Assembly (NCBI GenBank): GCA_965199285.1
Contig: OZ240687.1
Span: forward strand, 372,001-436,000
DNA from: CBDDGJ01 sp965199285
GTDB lineage: Bacteria; Pseudomonadota; Alphaproteobacteria; RS24
Direction of reading: 5' to 3'
DNA length: 64,000 bases
The stretch's first letter is position 1, and every line of letters starts with the position of its first letter. The notes beneath the pieces are model-generated. The model saw only the letters and a program-made list of their open reading frames with translations. It had not been told where the DNA came from and did not search any database. Below are positions 26,141-35,124 of this stretch, in pieces. A program made the translations under genes and the position numbers.

Positions 26141-28177
26141 TCACTCTCCCGCCATTTTCAAATTATCTTGCGCGTTATCTTTCGTGGCGGCCTTCGCACA
26201 TGCCGCCATAACTTCTGAAGCCCGCGCTATCGGGTTGGTCATATAATAATCTGTCACAAGCGAGGTGAAACATTCGCTTGTTAACGCACCCGCAGGCGGT
26301 GCTATTGGTGCTTCGGCAGCCACACATTCATCAAGTTGCGCGAGCTGTGGCGCATCTGCAAACATCTGTGCGCGCAAGGCTTCAATATTATCATAAGGCA
26401 AAGGTTCACCTAATAAATCCGATAGAGCGCGGAAGATTTTCCAATCTTCTTTCGCTTCATAGGGCGGGAAAACCGCCCGCGCGGTCATTTGCGGTCGCCC
26501 TTCTGTATTGACATAAATCGCTTGCTTTTCTGAATATGCCGCCGCCGGCAGAATAAGATCAGCATGATGCGCGCCTCTATCACCATGCGAACCAATATAT
26601 ATGACAAAGGATTCATCAAGCGCGCTCATATCTATTTCATCGGCGCCGAGCAGAATAATTGTCTCTATGTCACCGGCTTTCGCGCCTTGCAAAATGCCTT
26701 CAACATCGCGCCCATTTTTACCTGGTAACAAACCCAAATCAAGACCCGCAACCCGTCCAGCAGCATGATGCAACATGTTAAATGTAGCACCGGTTTGCGT
26801 GGCAAGATTGATCGCGGCCGCCAAGACAGCCTCTCCATCCGCCCCAATAAGCGCGCCGGCACCGATAATAATAAGCGGATTTTTTGCCGCTTTTAGGGTT
26901 TCCGCAAACGCACAATCTGCCAAAGCCGCAGCGCCTGTGCCGAGATGTTGGTAGTCATAAGTTAACTCATAGCCTTCCCCAATCAGCGCGATAGGCAAAG
27001 GATGGGTGAGCCAACGCGCCCGAATACGCGCATTTAATACCGGTGCTTCTTTACGTGGATTACCGCCGATGAGCAAAATCGCATCCGCCTCATCAATGCC
27101 GGCAATGGTGCTGTTAAAAATATAATTGCCGCGCCCGCCAGAAATTTTTGCCCCATCTTGACGACAATCAAGATGCGGCGAGCCAATCATCGCCATGATA
27201 TCTTTCAATGCTTTTTGACTTTCAGCGCAAGCCAAATCGCCAGCAATCGCCGCCACCTTATCGGCTTTGCCTTTTATTGCCTTTGCCGCTGCTGCTAACG
27301 CTTTTTGCCAATCACAAGCGGTTAGGTTTCCGTTTTTCCGAATATAAGGGCGGTCAAGCCGTTGCCGGTTAAGCCCATCCCAGACAAAGCGTGATTTATC
27401 GCCAAGCCATTCTTGGTTAACATCATCATGATTGCGCGGCATAATCCGCATAATTTCGCGCCCGCGTGAATCGAGCCGAATATTTGAACCAACAGCATCC
27501 ATCACATCAATGGTTTCGGTTTTGTCAAGCTCCCATGGCCGCGCCGTAAACGCAAAAGGGCGTGAGGTCAGCGCGCCGACCGGACATAAATCAATCACAT
27601 TGCCGGAAAGCTCAGACCCAATGCTCTGCTCTAGGGTGGTAATTTCCATCATTTCGCCGCGCCCAATCGCACCAATCTCTGGCGTGCCTGCCACTTCATT
27701 GGCAAACCTTACGCACCTCGTACAATGAATACACCGCGTCATCACAGTCTTAATCAATGGCCCCATATATTTTTCTCCAACCGCCCGCTTATTATCATCA
27801 AAGCGGCTTTGATGCTCACCATAGCCAAGGGCTTGGTCTTGCAAATCACACTCACCACCTTGATCACAAATCGGGCAATCAAGCGGATGATTAATCAGCA
27901 GAAACTCCATCACCCCTTCGCGGGCTTGTTTAATCTCTTCGCTTTGGGTATCAATTTGCATATCCGGCATAACATTAACCGCGCAAGAGGCAGTTGGCTT
28001 TGGCCCGCCTGTGCCGACCAAACACATGCGGCAATTACCGGCAATCGAAAGCCGTTCATGATAACAAAAGCGCGGAATTTCAACGCCTGCGATTTCACAT
28101 GCTTGCAACACAGTTATACCATTGGGAACCTGAATATCCTTGCCATCAACCGTGACATTAATCACATCATCACTCAT
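26141..28177 (-). CDS. nuoG: NADH-quinone oxidoreductase subunit G
   Basis: Largest peripheral subunit, 678 residues. The N-terminal [2Fe-2S] domain has CYHERLSIAGNCRMC; the His-ligated cluster N5 is in HPLDCPICDQGGECDLQD; N4 is in RCIHCTRCVRFANE. A degenerate molybdopterin-oxidoreductase fold fills the rest (from about residue 220) without Mo-binding residues. NuoG of this length is normal for alphaproteobacteria. It starts immediately before nuoH and after nuoF. Confidence 0.95.
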   Translation of the reverse strand: MSDDVINVTVDGKDIQVPNGITVLQACEIAGVEIPRFCYHERLSIAGNCRMCLVGTGGPKPTASCAVNVMPDMQIDTQSEEIKQAREGVMEFLLINHPLDCPICDQGGECDLQDQALGYGEHQSRFDDNKRAVGEKYMGPLIKTVMTRCIHCTRCVRFANEVAGTPEIGAIGRGEMMEITTLEQSIGSELSGNVIDLCPVGALTSRPFAFTARPWELDKTETIDVMDAVGSNIRLDSRGREIMRIMPRNHDDVNQEWLGDKSRFVWDGLNRQRLDRPYIRKNGNLTACDWQKALAAAAKAIKGKADKVAAIAGDLACAESQKALKDIMAMIGSPHLDCRQDGAKISGGRGNYIFNSTIAGIDEADAILLIGGNPRKEAPVLNARIRARWLTHPLPIALIGEGYELTYDYQHLGTGAAALADCAFAETLKAAKNPLIIIGAGALIGADGEAVLAAAINLATQTGATFNMLHHAAGRVAGLDLGLLPGKNGRDVEGILQGAKAGDIETIILLGADEIDMSALDESFVIYIGSHGDRGAHHADLILPAAAYSEKQAIYVNTEGRPQMTARAVFPPYEAKEDWKIFRALSDLLGEPLPYDNIEALRAQMFADAPQLAQLDECVAAEAPIAPPAGALTSECFTSLVTDYYMTNPIARASEVMAACAKAATKDNAQDNLKMAGE

Positions 28178-29449
28178 TTATGCCCCCTGCCCGTTAAGAC
28201 GCGCTTCAATTTCTGGCCGGAAGTGGCGGAACAAGCCCTGTATCGGCCAAGCAGCCGCATCGCCAAGCGCGCAAATCGTATGCCCTTCAATCTGTTTGGT
28301 GACTTGTAAGAGCGTATCAATTTCACGTGTATCAGCATTGCCTGCCGCAATCCGTTCCATCACCCGCCACATCCAGCCCGTGCCTTCCCGACAAGGGGTG
28401 CATTGGCCACAACTCTCATGCTTATAAAAATGCGATATGCGGGCAATCGCTTTGACAATATCGGTTGATTTATCCATCACAATCACCGCCGCTGTGCCTA
28501 AGCCTGTTTGTTGGTCTTTGAGACTATCAAAATCCATCAACACATCATCGCAAATGCTTTTCGGAATAAGCGGCACGGATGAGCCACCTGGAATAACCGC
28601 CAGCAAATTATCCCAACCGCCGCGCACCCCGCCGGCATGTTTTTCCAACAATTCTTTGAGCGGAATCCCCATTTCTTCTTCGACATTGCAAGGGCGATTG
28701 ACATGACCGCTAATACAGAACAGTTTTGTACCTGTATTACCTTCCCGCCCTAGCCCTGAAAACCAATTTGCGCCGCGCCGTAAAATGGTCGGCACAACCG
28801 CGATACTTTCAACATTATTCACTGTTGTCGGGCAACCATAAAGCCCCATATTGGCAGGGAAAGGCGGTTTTAAGCGCGGCATCCCCTTTTTGCCTTCCAG
28901 ACTTTCAATCAGCGCCGTTTCTTCGCCACAAATATAAGCGCCTGCGCCGTGGTGAACATAAATATCGAAATCCCAACCGCTATTGGCTGCATTTTTGCCA
29001 ACCAGACCGGCATCATAGGCTTCATCAATCGCCCTTTGTAACGCCTCCCGCTCGCGGATAAATTCACCGCGCACATAAATATAACAAGCATGCGCGCCCA
29101 TTGCGAAACTGGCAATCAGACAGCCCTCAACCAGCTTATGCGGTTCATGCCGCATAATATCGCGGTCTTTACATGTACCGGGTTCAGATTCATCCGCATT
29201 CACCACCAGATAATGCGGGCGGCCATCTCTGTCTTTAGGCATAAACGACCATTTTAGCCCCGTCGGGAAGCCCGCGCCGCCGCGTCCGCGCAAACCAGAT
29301 TCTTTCATCTCTTCAATAATCTGGTCGCGCCCTTTTGCAATCAGAGCGGCTGTTCCATTCCAATCGCCGCGTTTTTTTGCACCGCTTAACTCAGCAGTTT
29401 CGAAGCCATAGATATTTGTGAAAATGCGGTCCTTATCTTGCAGCATCAC
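28178..29449 (-). CDS. nuoF: NADH-quinone oxidoreductase subunit F
   Basis: NADH-binding subunit with FMN and cluster N3, 423 residues. The NADH/FMN regions are GRGGAGFPTGLKW and NADESEPGTCKDRDI; AYICGEETALIESLEG follows. The [4Fe-4S] ligands are in ESCGQCTPCREGTGW plus a later Cys in HTICALGDAA. It overlaps nuoE by 4 nt. Confidence 0.96.
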   Translation of the reverse strand: MMLQDKDRIFTNIYGFETAELSGAKKRGDWNGTAALIAKGRDQIIEEMKESGLRGRGGAGFPTGLKWSFMPKDRDGRPHYLVVNADESEPGTCKDRDIMRHEPHKLVEGCLIASFAMGAHACYIYVRGEFIREREALQRAIDEAYDAGLVGKNAANSGWDFDIYVHHGAGAYICGEETALIESLEGKKGMPRLKPPFPANMGLYGCPTTVNNVESIAVVPTILRRGANWFSGLGREGNTGTKLFCISGHVNRPCNVEEEMGIPLKELLEKHAGGVRGGWDNLLAVIPGGSSVPLIPKSICDDVLMDFDSLKDQQTGLGTAAVIVMDKSTDIVKAIARISHFYKHESCGQCTPCREGTGWMWRVMERIAAGNADTREIDTLLQVTKQIEGHTICALGDAAAWPIQGLFRHFRPEIEARLNGQGA

Positions 29450-30045
29450 GCATCCCCTTTTAGTACCGTCCGGCCACCTTCTGGTTCAGATGAATGGCGG
29501 CTATTTTGTGGTCCTGCAGCAATCGGGCGGCCAGCCTGTAAATCTTCTAAAATACGACGAAAACTTGCGGCGGTGAGATCTTCATAAAAATCATCATTAA
29601 TCTGGACAATCGGCGCATTCACGCAAGCGCCCAAACATTCAACCTCGAGCCAGCTTAATTTTCCATCAGATGTAGGCTGGTTTTGCGCCCCAATCACATC
29701 TTGACAAACCGCCTTCAAATCATCCGCGCCGCGCAACCAGCACGGGGTTGTGCCACAAAGCTGGATAAAATGCTCCCCAACCGGCGATAGGTTGAACATG
29801 GTATAAAATGTCGCCACTTCGAGGGCGCGCATATAGGGCATATCCAGCATTTCGGCAACATAACGAATGGCCGCTTCCGGCAACCAGCCACCGGCTTGTT
29901 TTTGCGCTTGCCAGAATAGTGAAATAATCGCGCTTGCCTGCCGCCCTTGCGGATATTTGGCGATTTGTTGCTGCGCCCATGCCAGATTTTCATCGCTAAA
30001 AGTAAAGCTCTCCGGTTGGTCTTTATGAAGGCGGCGGACACTCAT
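29446..30045 (-). CDS. nuoE: NADH-quinone oxidoreductase subunit E
   Basis: Thioredoxin-like [2Fe-2S] subunit (N1a). I start at ATG 30045 (MSVRRLHKDQPESF), which overlaps the nuoD stop; the longer frame into nuoD has no family similarity. The 199 residues hold cluster ligands in LCGTTPC and ECLGACVNAP, and the helix region FYTMFNLSPVG. The C-terminal tail of about 40 residues is low complexity, as is usual in alphaproteobacteria. Confidence 0.94.
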   Translation of the reverse strand: MSVRRLHKDQPESFTFSDENLAWAQQQIAKYPQGRQASAIISLFWQAQKQAGGWLPEAAIRYVAEMLDMPYMRALEVATFYTMFNLSPVGEHFIQLCGTTPCWLRGADDLKAVCQDVIGAQNQPTSDGKLSWLEVECLGACVNAPIVQINDDFYEDLTAASFRRILEDLQAGRPIAAGPQNSRHSSEPEGGRTVLKGDA

Positions 30046-31241
30046 CGATCCACCTCCCCAAACACAATATCCAAACTGCCCAATATGGCCGAAACATCTG
30101 CCAGCATATGCTCGCGGCTTAAATAATCGAGCGCCTGCAAATGCGCATAACCAGGGGCGCGGATTTTGCACCGATAAGGCTTGTTCGACCCATCCGAAAC
30201 AAGATACACGCCAAACTCGCCTTTCGGCGCTTCGACCGCCGCATAGACCTCCCCTTCCGGCACATGAAACCCTTCCGTATAGAGCTTAAAGTGATGGATC
30301 AGCGCTTCCATCGATTGTTTCATCTCGGCGCGTTTTGGTGGTACCACTTTGCCATCAAGCGCCGAGACCGCCCCCTCTGGCATCCGCTCAAGCGCTTGTT
30401 TCATAATCCGGATAGACTGCCGACATTCCTCAACCCGAATGAGATAGCGGTCATAGCAATCGCCATTTTTGCCGATGGGAATATCAAATTCAAAATCAGA
30501 ATAGGCTTCATAGGGTTGGGCGCGCCGCAAATCCCACGCCAGACCAGAACCGCGCGCCATCACGCCGGTAAATCCCCACGCCAGCACATCTTGCTCAGAG
30601 ACCACGCCAATATCGACATTGCGCTGCTTGAAAATCCGATTATGGGTAAGCAAGCCTTCCAAATCATCCAGCGTTTTCAAAAACGGGTCGCAAAAATCAT
30701 AAATATCCTGCAATAATTCTGGGGTTACATCCTGATGCACCCCACCAGGACGAAAATAAGCTGCATGCATGCGCGAGCCACTGGCGCGCTCATAAAAAAT
30801 CATCAACTTTTCGCGTTCCTCAAATCCCCATAAGGGTGGGGTCAAGGCGCCGACATCAAGCGCTTGCGTGGTGATATTAAGAAGATGACTCAGCAACCGC
30901 CCAATCTCGGAATAAATCACCCGAATATATTGCCCGCGCTTGGGAACTTCTATACCCAATAGGCGTTCAACCGCCAGACAAAACGCGTGTTCTTGGTTCA
31001 TCGGTGCGACATAATCGAGGCGGTCAAAATAGGGAACCGATTGCAAATAGGTTTTATGCTCAATCAGCTTTTCCGTACCGCGATGCAAAAGCCCAATATG
31101 GGCATCAATACGTTCGACAAATTCACCATCCATATCCATAATCAGACGCAACACCCCATGCGCGGCGGGGTGTTGGGGGCCAAAATTAAGGGTGAATTTG
31201 CGGTCTTCATCAAACTCAATCTGATGACGGGTTTTACTCAT
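30042..31241 (-). CDS. nuoD: NADH-quinone oxidoreductase subunit D
   Basis: 49-kDa subunit forming the quinone site with NuoB and NuoH, 399 residues. Hallmarks are the quinone-loop FGPQHPAAHGVLRL, HIGLLHRGTEKLIE and the C-terminal LGSLDIVFGEVDR. It overlaps nuoC and nuoE by 4 nt each. Confidence 0.96.
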   Translation of the reverse strand: MSKTRHQIEFDEDRKFTLNFGPQHPAAHGVLRLIMDMDGEFVERIDAHIGLLHRGTEKLIEHKTYLQSVPYFDRLDYVAPMNQEHAFCLAVERLLGIEVPKRGQYIRVIYSEIGRLLSHLLNITTQALDVGALTPPLWGFEEREKLMIFYERASGSRMHAAYFRPGGVHQDVTPELLQDIYDFCDPFLKTLDDLEGLLTHNRIFKQRNVDIGVVSEQDVLAWGFTGVMARGSGLAWDLRRAQPYEAYSDFEFDIPIGKNGDCYDRYLIRVEECRQSIRIMKQALERMPEGAVSALDGKVVPPKRAEMKQSMEALIHHFKLYTEGFHVPEGEVYAAVEAPKGEFGVYLVSDGSNKPYRCKIRAPGYAHLQALDYLSREHMLADVSAILGSLDIVFGEVDR

Positions 31242-31846
31242 GACGCGCCCTCTTCGGATGCTTTTTCATCCCCTGGCAAAGCGTGACCAACCGCTTCCCA
31301 CGGGCTTTCAAAATCGAAATCCCGAAATTCTTGCACCAGTTTCACCGGCTCATAGACCGTTTTTTTCTGCGCTTCATCATAGCGCAGCTCGACAGTTCCG
31401 GTAAGCGGGAAATCTTTTCGCAATGGATAGCCTTCAAACCCATAATCGGTAAGCAAGCGCCGTAAATCCGGATGGCTAGCGAAAAATATGCCATACATAT
31501 CAAATGCCTCCCGCTCGAACCAGTTTGCGGTCGGAAATAGCTCAATCACGCTTGGCACTTGCATGTCTTCATCCGCTTGTAATTTCACCCGAATACGCAT
31601 GCTTTTTGTCATGGATAATAGGTGATAAACCACATCAAACCGCAAGACCCTATCGGGATAATCCACCCCACATATATCGATAAGCTGGGTAAAGGCGCAT
31701 GATTTATCATCACGCAAAAACTTAAGCAGCGTCTCAATATGGCCGCTATTAGTTGCCAGTGTCAGCTCGCCAAAGGCAAGCTGATAGTCAATATTCCCAT
31801 CCCCTAATTTATCTTTCAGATAATCCGCAAGTTCAGTGATAGTCAT
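31238..31846 (-). CDS. nuoC: NADH-quinone oxidoreductase subunit C
   Basis: 30-kDa subunit, 202 residues. The signature region is FEREAFDMYGIFFASHPD then RRLLTDYGFEGYPLRKDFP. It is separate from NuoD here, unlike the NuoCD fusion of enterobacteria, which fits an alphaproteobacterium. It lies 10 nt after nuoB. Confidence 0.95.
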   Translation of the reverse strand: MTITELADYLKDKLGDGNIDYQLAFGELTLATNSGHIETLLKFLRDDKSCAFTQLIDICGVDYPDRVLRFDVVYHLLSMTKSMRIRVKLQADEDMQVPSVIELFPTANWFEREAFDMYGIFFASHPDLRRLLTDYGFEGYPLRKDFPLTGTVELRYDEAQKKTVYEPVKLVQEFRDFDFESPWEAVGHALPGDEKASEEGAS

Positions 31847-31856
31847 GAAACAGCCT

Positions 31857-32399
31857 CTAACGCTCTATCGTGCCGGTGCGGCGCAGTTTTTTCTGCAAGA
31901 GAAGAACGCCATAAATCAGGGCTTCAGCTGTAGGCGGACAACCCGGAACATAAACATCGACCGGTACAATTCTGTCGCAGCCACGCACAACCGAATAAGA
32001 ATAATGATAATAGCCGCCGCCATTAGCGCATGAGCCCATCGAAATCACATAGCGCGGCTCGGGCATTTGGTCATAGACGCGGCGCAAAGCAGGTGCCATT
32101 TTATTGGTGAGCGTTCCGGCGACAATCATCACATCTGATTGACGGGGCGAAGCGCGCGGCGCAAAACCAAACCGTTCCACATCATAGCGCGGCATGGAGG
32201 ATTGCATCATCTCAACCGCACAACACGCCAGCCCAAAGGTCATCCAATGCAAGGAACCAGCGCGCGCCCAATTCACCAAATCCTCAACCGACGTTAGCAC
32301 AAAACCCTTATCGCTAAGCTGGTCAGCAACTTCCCCATAATAAGGGTCTTGCTCATATTGGGTCTGATCGGGGCTTATATTTGTGGTCATCTTATCCAC
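31857..32399 (-). CDS. nuoB: NADH-quinone oxidoreductase subunit B
   Basis: PSST-type subunit with cluster N2, the last donor to quinone, 180 residues. The ligands are the tandem cysteines in FGLACCAVEMM, then GSCANGGGYYHYSYS and PGCPPTAEALIYG. It is separated from nuoA by 2 nt. Confidence 0.96.
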   Translation of the reverse strand: MDKMTTNISPDQTQYEQDPYYGEVADQLSDKGFVLTSVEDLVNWARAGSLHWMTFGLACCAVEMMQSSMPRYDVERFGFAPRASPRQSDVMIVAGTLTNKMAPALRRVYDQMPEPRYVISMGSCANGGGYYHYSYSVVRGCDRIVPVDVYVPGCPPTAEALIYGVLLLQKKLRRTGTIER

Positions 32400-32401
32400 C
32401 C

Positions 32402-32767
32402 TTAATCCCAGTTAAGCGCGCCTTTGCGCCATTCATAGGCAAAGCCAATCGTAAGCACGGCAAGAAAGAACATCACCGACCAAAACCCAACAACCCCGAC
32501 CGCATCAAACGCAACCGCCCATGGGAACAAAAACGCGATTTCAAGGTCAAAAATAATAAATAAAATCGCGACCAGATAAAACTTTACATCAAATTTCATC
32601 CGCGCATCATCGAAGGCTTCAAAACCACATTCATAAGGTGCATTTTTATTTTCGTCAGGCTCACCTGGCGCAACCAAAAACGGAACCACCATAATCGCAA
32701 AAGTCATAACCGCCGCTAATCCCATAAAAATCAGTATCGGAAAATAATTCGCCAAAAATTCTTGCAT
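32402..32767 (-). CDS. nuoA: NADH-quinone oxidoreductase subunit A
   Basis: First gene of the complex I operon; 121-residue, three-helix membrane subunit. The loop between TM1 and TM2 contains YECGFEAFDDARMKFDV with the conserved Cys that becomes exposed in the deactive state of homologues. Its upstream 89 nt separates it from the CPBP gene and contains a candidate promoter. Confidence 0.95.
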   Translation of the reverse strand: MQEFLANYFPILIFMGLAAVMTFAIMVVPFLVAPGEPDENKNAPYECGFEAFDDARMKFDVKFYLVAILFIIFDLEIAFLFPWAVAFDAVGVVGFWSVMFFLAVLTIGFAYEWRKGALNWD

Positions 32768-32794
32768 CTTGAAAGCCTCACGAAATACAGGGGC

Positions 32795-32823
32795 TGTATA
32801 CCCCTATTTTACAGCAGATGCAA
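32795..32823 (-). promoter_or_regulatory. Candidate sigma70-type promoter for the nuo operon
   Basis: On the minus strand TTGCAT (32823-32818) and TATACA (32800-32795) are spaced by exactly 17 nt and lie about 28 nt before the nuoA start. Each matches the consensus at about four of six positions. A small palindrome, ATACAG-GGG-CTGTAT (32785-32799), overlaps the -10 and start region. This is a pattern match only. Confidence 0.35.
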
Positions 32824-32856
32824 TGCCTGTTTCTCATGCTTTTAATGAGATATGCG

Positions 32857-33606
32857 CTAAGGCAAATAGACAAAGAAATAAATGAGATTATTAAGGCCAT
32901 GTAAAAACATAACTGGATAAAGTGAATTGGTTCGATAGCGAATATAGCCAAATAAAAGCCCCATCACGAATACGCTTAACAGAATCGGCACAAGGTACTG
33001 CCCGTGTAATATTGTCCATAAGAAAGATGATAGAATAATGGTTCCAACAACTCCGAGTCGCGTTTGCACCAAATGGCCATATAAAAATCCCCGAAAGATA
33101 AATTCTTCGCCAATCGCGGGCACAATAACAATAGCGATAAATCCCAATAATAAAGGCGCGGCATAAACATAATCGACAAAGAGATTGGGAATCTCAATAT
33201 CAATTAGGGCGACATAGATCGTATCGAGCAAAAGAAAACCTGCAAATAATTTGAGCGTCAACCAAAATTCGCTTCGCTTTATGCGGCGCAACCCCAAAAC
33301 ATCATGACTATTCATCCCGCGCCATTGCATGAGCTTGAGCACCGCCCAGATAATAAGCGGCAACCTTGCGACCGAAATAATCATCTCAAAAATCGGCTGC
33401 ACGGTAATTTTTTGCCCCCATATTTCGACATTGGTTTGCGTTGCGAAAATCGTCAGTTGCGTGACATCCGTAATGCCGAAAAGCGCGTATGTGCCTTTAA
33501 TCAAAGCCTCAAAAAGCGGATAGATAATCAGTGTCGCAATATCTGGCAATAAAAGCGCAAACACAATAACCAATAAAGGGTGAAGAGGTTTTTGGTCGCT
33601 TGTCAT
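32857..33606 (-). CDS. CPBP-family intramembrane metalloprotease
   Basis: 249-residue integral membrane protein with about seven hydrophobic segments. The conserved glutamate pair and arginine are in GEEFIFRGFLYG, and the following histidine motifs are in LHGQYLVPI and FLHGLNNLIYF. This fits the CAAX-protease/bacteriocin-processing (CPBP, Abi) family. The substrate is unknown. It is 18 nt downstream of the desaturase gene and ends 89 nt before nuoA, so it may be the last gene of the desaturase unit. Confidence 0.85.
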   Translation of the reverse strand: MTSDQKPLHPLLVIVFALLLPDIATLIIYPLFEALIKGTYALFGITDVTQLTIFATQTNVEIWGQKITVQPIFEMIISVARLPLIIWAVLKLMQWRGMNSHDVLGLRRIKRSEFWLTLKLFAGFLLLDTIYVALIDIEIPNLFVDYVYAAPLLLGFIAIVIVPAIGEEFIFRGFLYGHLVQTRLGVVGTIILSSFLWTILHGQYLVPILLSVFVMGLLFGYIRYRTNSLYPVMFLHGLNNLIYFFVYLP

Positions 33607-33624
33607 ATGGTCGTGGTAAGATAT

Positions 33625-34512
33625 TTACCCATCAAGTCGGCATTTGCGGGCTTCAAGTATGGGACGCATTTCGCGTAAAGCTGCCGGTGTGCGGTCAAGC
33701 GGAATACGCGGATGCAAATGATGGATAATATGCGCCGTCATCGCCAAAGAGCTAAACGAACCCAACCAGCTTTTGAAGCCACGCGTATCCTTATAGCGCC
33801 CCATTTCATTACCCGGAAAATGCGGCGCCCAAGAGAGGTAAAACCGTAAATAAATTATCCCAATTTTTAGCGGCAACCACCATAAAAGCAGCGCCTCGAG
33901 CGCATAGCCGTGATAGGCACAAGTAAACAGAAAGCCATACTGAACAAACGTCCATATCATCTGGTCACGAAGCGCCAACTGCGCCGCCGGCGTATCCAGC
34001 CGCTGCATGGTCTCAACATATGATTTTGCTGATTTCGAGTCTGGCTGAAAACTTTGAATCGTATTCATAATTGACCCCCAGCCGGTTTTCTCATGATTAT
34101 AATCATAATCAGGATCAAGCTCCGGATGATTGGTATTTTTGTGATGCTCCATATGCGTTTCGCGTAACATGCGATAGGAATAGGCAAGCGGTATGACCGA
34201 AAAATGCCCGATAAATTGATTAAGCCAGCGAAGCGGCTCACCCGGCCGCGCATAAATATCATGCTGCGCTTCATGCGAGGGTAGATAAGCTAATGTAACA
34301 TTTGCACAAGCGATTAAAAACCCAATCCAAACAGGGAGATATCCTATAAATACAAGTGGCCACAGCGCAAACCAGCAAGTGACATTCACAAATGGCCAAA
34401 GCACCATAAACCATGATATGCCCTGCATATATTTGCGCACAATATCGCGCTCTAACTTAGTGAGCTCATCGTCACTTAGAGTAGATAAATCTACTTGTTC
34501 AGCATGACTCAT
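33625..34512 (-). CDS. Fatty acid desaturase family protein
   Basis: Membrane di-iron desaturase/hydroxylase of about 295 residues. I choose ATG 34512 because AGGA lies about 8 nt before it and it overlaps the upstream stop as ATGA; an ATG at 34518 is too close to the same AGGA. Three histidine boxes are visible: SHEAQHD, HMEHHKNTNHP and HIIHHLHP. Four hydrophobic helices surround them. The ring-hydroxylase-like DPDYDY after box 2 resembles carotenoid and lipid hydroxylases, so the substrate may be an acyl chain or another lipid. Translational coupling to a 73-residue membrane protein suggests a joint function. Confidence 0.85.
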   Translation of the reverse strand: MSHAEQVDLSTLSDDELTKLERDIVRKYMQGISWFMVLWPFVNVTCWFALWPLVFIGYLPVWIGFLIACANVTLAYLPSHEAQHDIYARPGEPLRWLNQFIGHFSVIPLAYSYRMLRETHMEHHKNTNHPELDPDYDYNHEKTGWGSIMNTIQSFQPDSKSAKSYVETMQRLDTPAAQLALRDQMIWTFVQYGFLFTCAYHGYALEALLLWWLPLKIGIIYLRFYLSWAPHFPGNEMGRYKDTRGFKSWLGSFSSLAMTAHIIHHLHPRIPLDRTPAALREMRPILEARKCRLDG

Positions 34513-34730
34513 ATCCATCTTCCTGTTAAAAGAGCAAATAGACCATATACGCCGCCGACAGACATACATATTGTGTAAATCATGGAAGGCGTAAATTCAG
34601 CGCCATTCCATTCAGCTAACATCATATGTAAAGGGGTACGCAAAATAAGCTCGGCCATAACCGACCCCAAAAAACCAACCCCAAACCAAATTGGTAGTAA
34701 ACGTATAATGGTCAGCAAAACTGATTGCAC
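34509..34730 (-). CDS. Small membrane protein coupled to the desaturase
   Basis: 73-residue protein, unrecognised. It starts with GTG at 34730, 7 nt after a good AAGGAGA ribosome site, and ends in an ATGA overlap with the desaturase start. Two hydrophobic helices (LLPIWFGVGFLGSVMAELIL and MIYTICMSVGGVYGLFALL) flank a short polar loop, PLHMMLAEWNGAEF. A role as accessory or stability subunit of the desaturase is inference from coupling. Confidence 0.7.
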   Translation of the reverse strand: MQSVLLTIIRLLPIWFGVGFLGSVMAELILRTPLHMMLAEWNGAEFTPSMIYTICMSVGGVYGLFALLTGRWI

Positions 34731-34754
34731 AATATATCTCCTTCAAACTAGTTC

Positions 34755-34767
34755 ACTATAATATAGT
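34755..34767. promoter_or_regulatory. Palindromic promoter-region site upstream of the desaturase unit
   Basis: ACTATA-A-TATAGT is a perfect 13-bp palindrome within a wider repeat in which AAACTA (34745-34750) pairs with TAGTTT (34764-34769). It lies about 25 nt before the GTG start, where a -10 element would be expected (minus strand TATTATAG). A regulator bound here would block transcription; the TetR gene at 35125 is the nearest candidate. Confidence 0.4.
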
Positions 34768-35124
34768 TTCGAGGCGCGGGCAATCATCAAGCCAATGTTA
34801 TTTTATGGTTAGTTGGCAAGAACGCCATGATGGACACTATGCGCATCGGGATATGATTCAATGTATCTAATAGCAATGTCATATCATCCCGCGATTTGGC
34901 GGGTGACCATTATCTTAATGTAATTGCTGATTTTCAGGATGGAGCTTTATGGCGCTCAGTTCCTAAAAGCATTCACCATTCAACACTCTATCCCTGACTA
35001 ATAATCACCTCTTCCTAACGCAAATATTCGATAGTTTGCTCCGATATGAAATGCTTCCTTACTATTTGTTTCCTCCATAATTTATTATCTACTTATCGCT
35101 TACAGATTCACTCTAAAAGCGGAT
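34768..35124. other. 357-nt intergenic stretch without a convincing gene
   Basis: Lies between the desaturase promoter and the TetR stop. On the plus strand two overlapping open frames can be read (one containing ERHDGHYAHRDMIQC near 34830, another containing LNVIADFQDGALWRS near 34915). They are in different frames, lack ribosome sites and match no family I recognise. It may be a gene fossil, given the pseudogenes elsewhere in this region, or simply unconstrained sequence. Confidence 0.4.

Noticed and set aside
30046..30171. Longer NuoE with a 42-residue extension
   Set aside because: The extension lies inside nuoD, and the start at 30045 overlaps the nuoD stop as expected for coupled genes.
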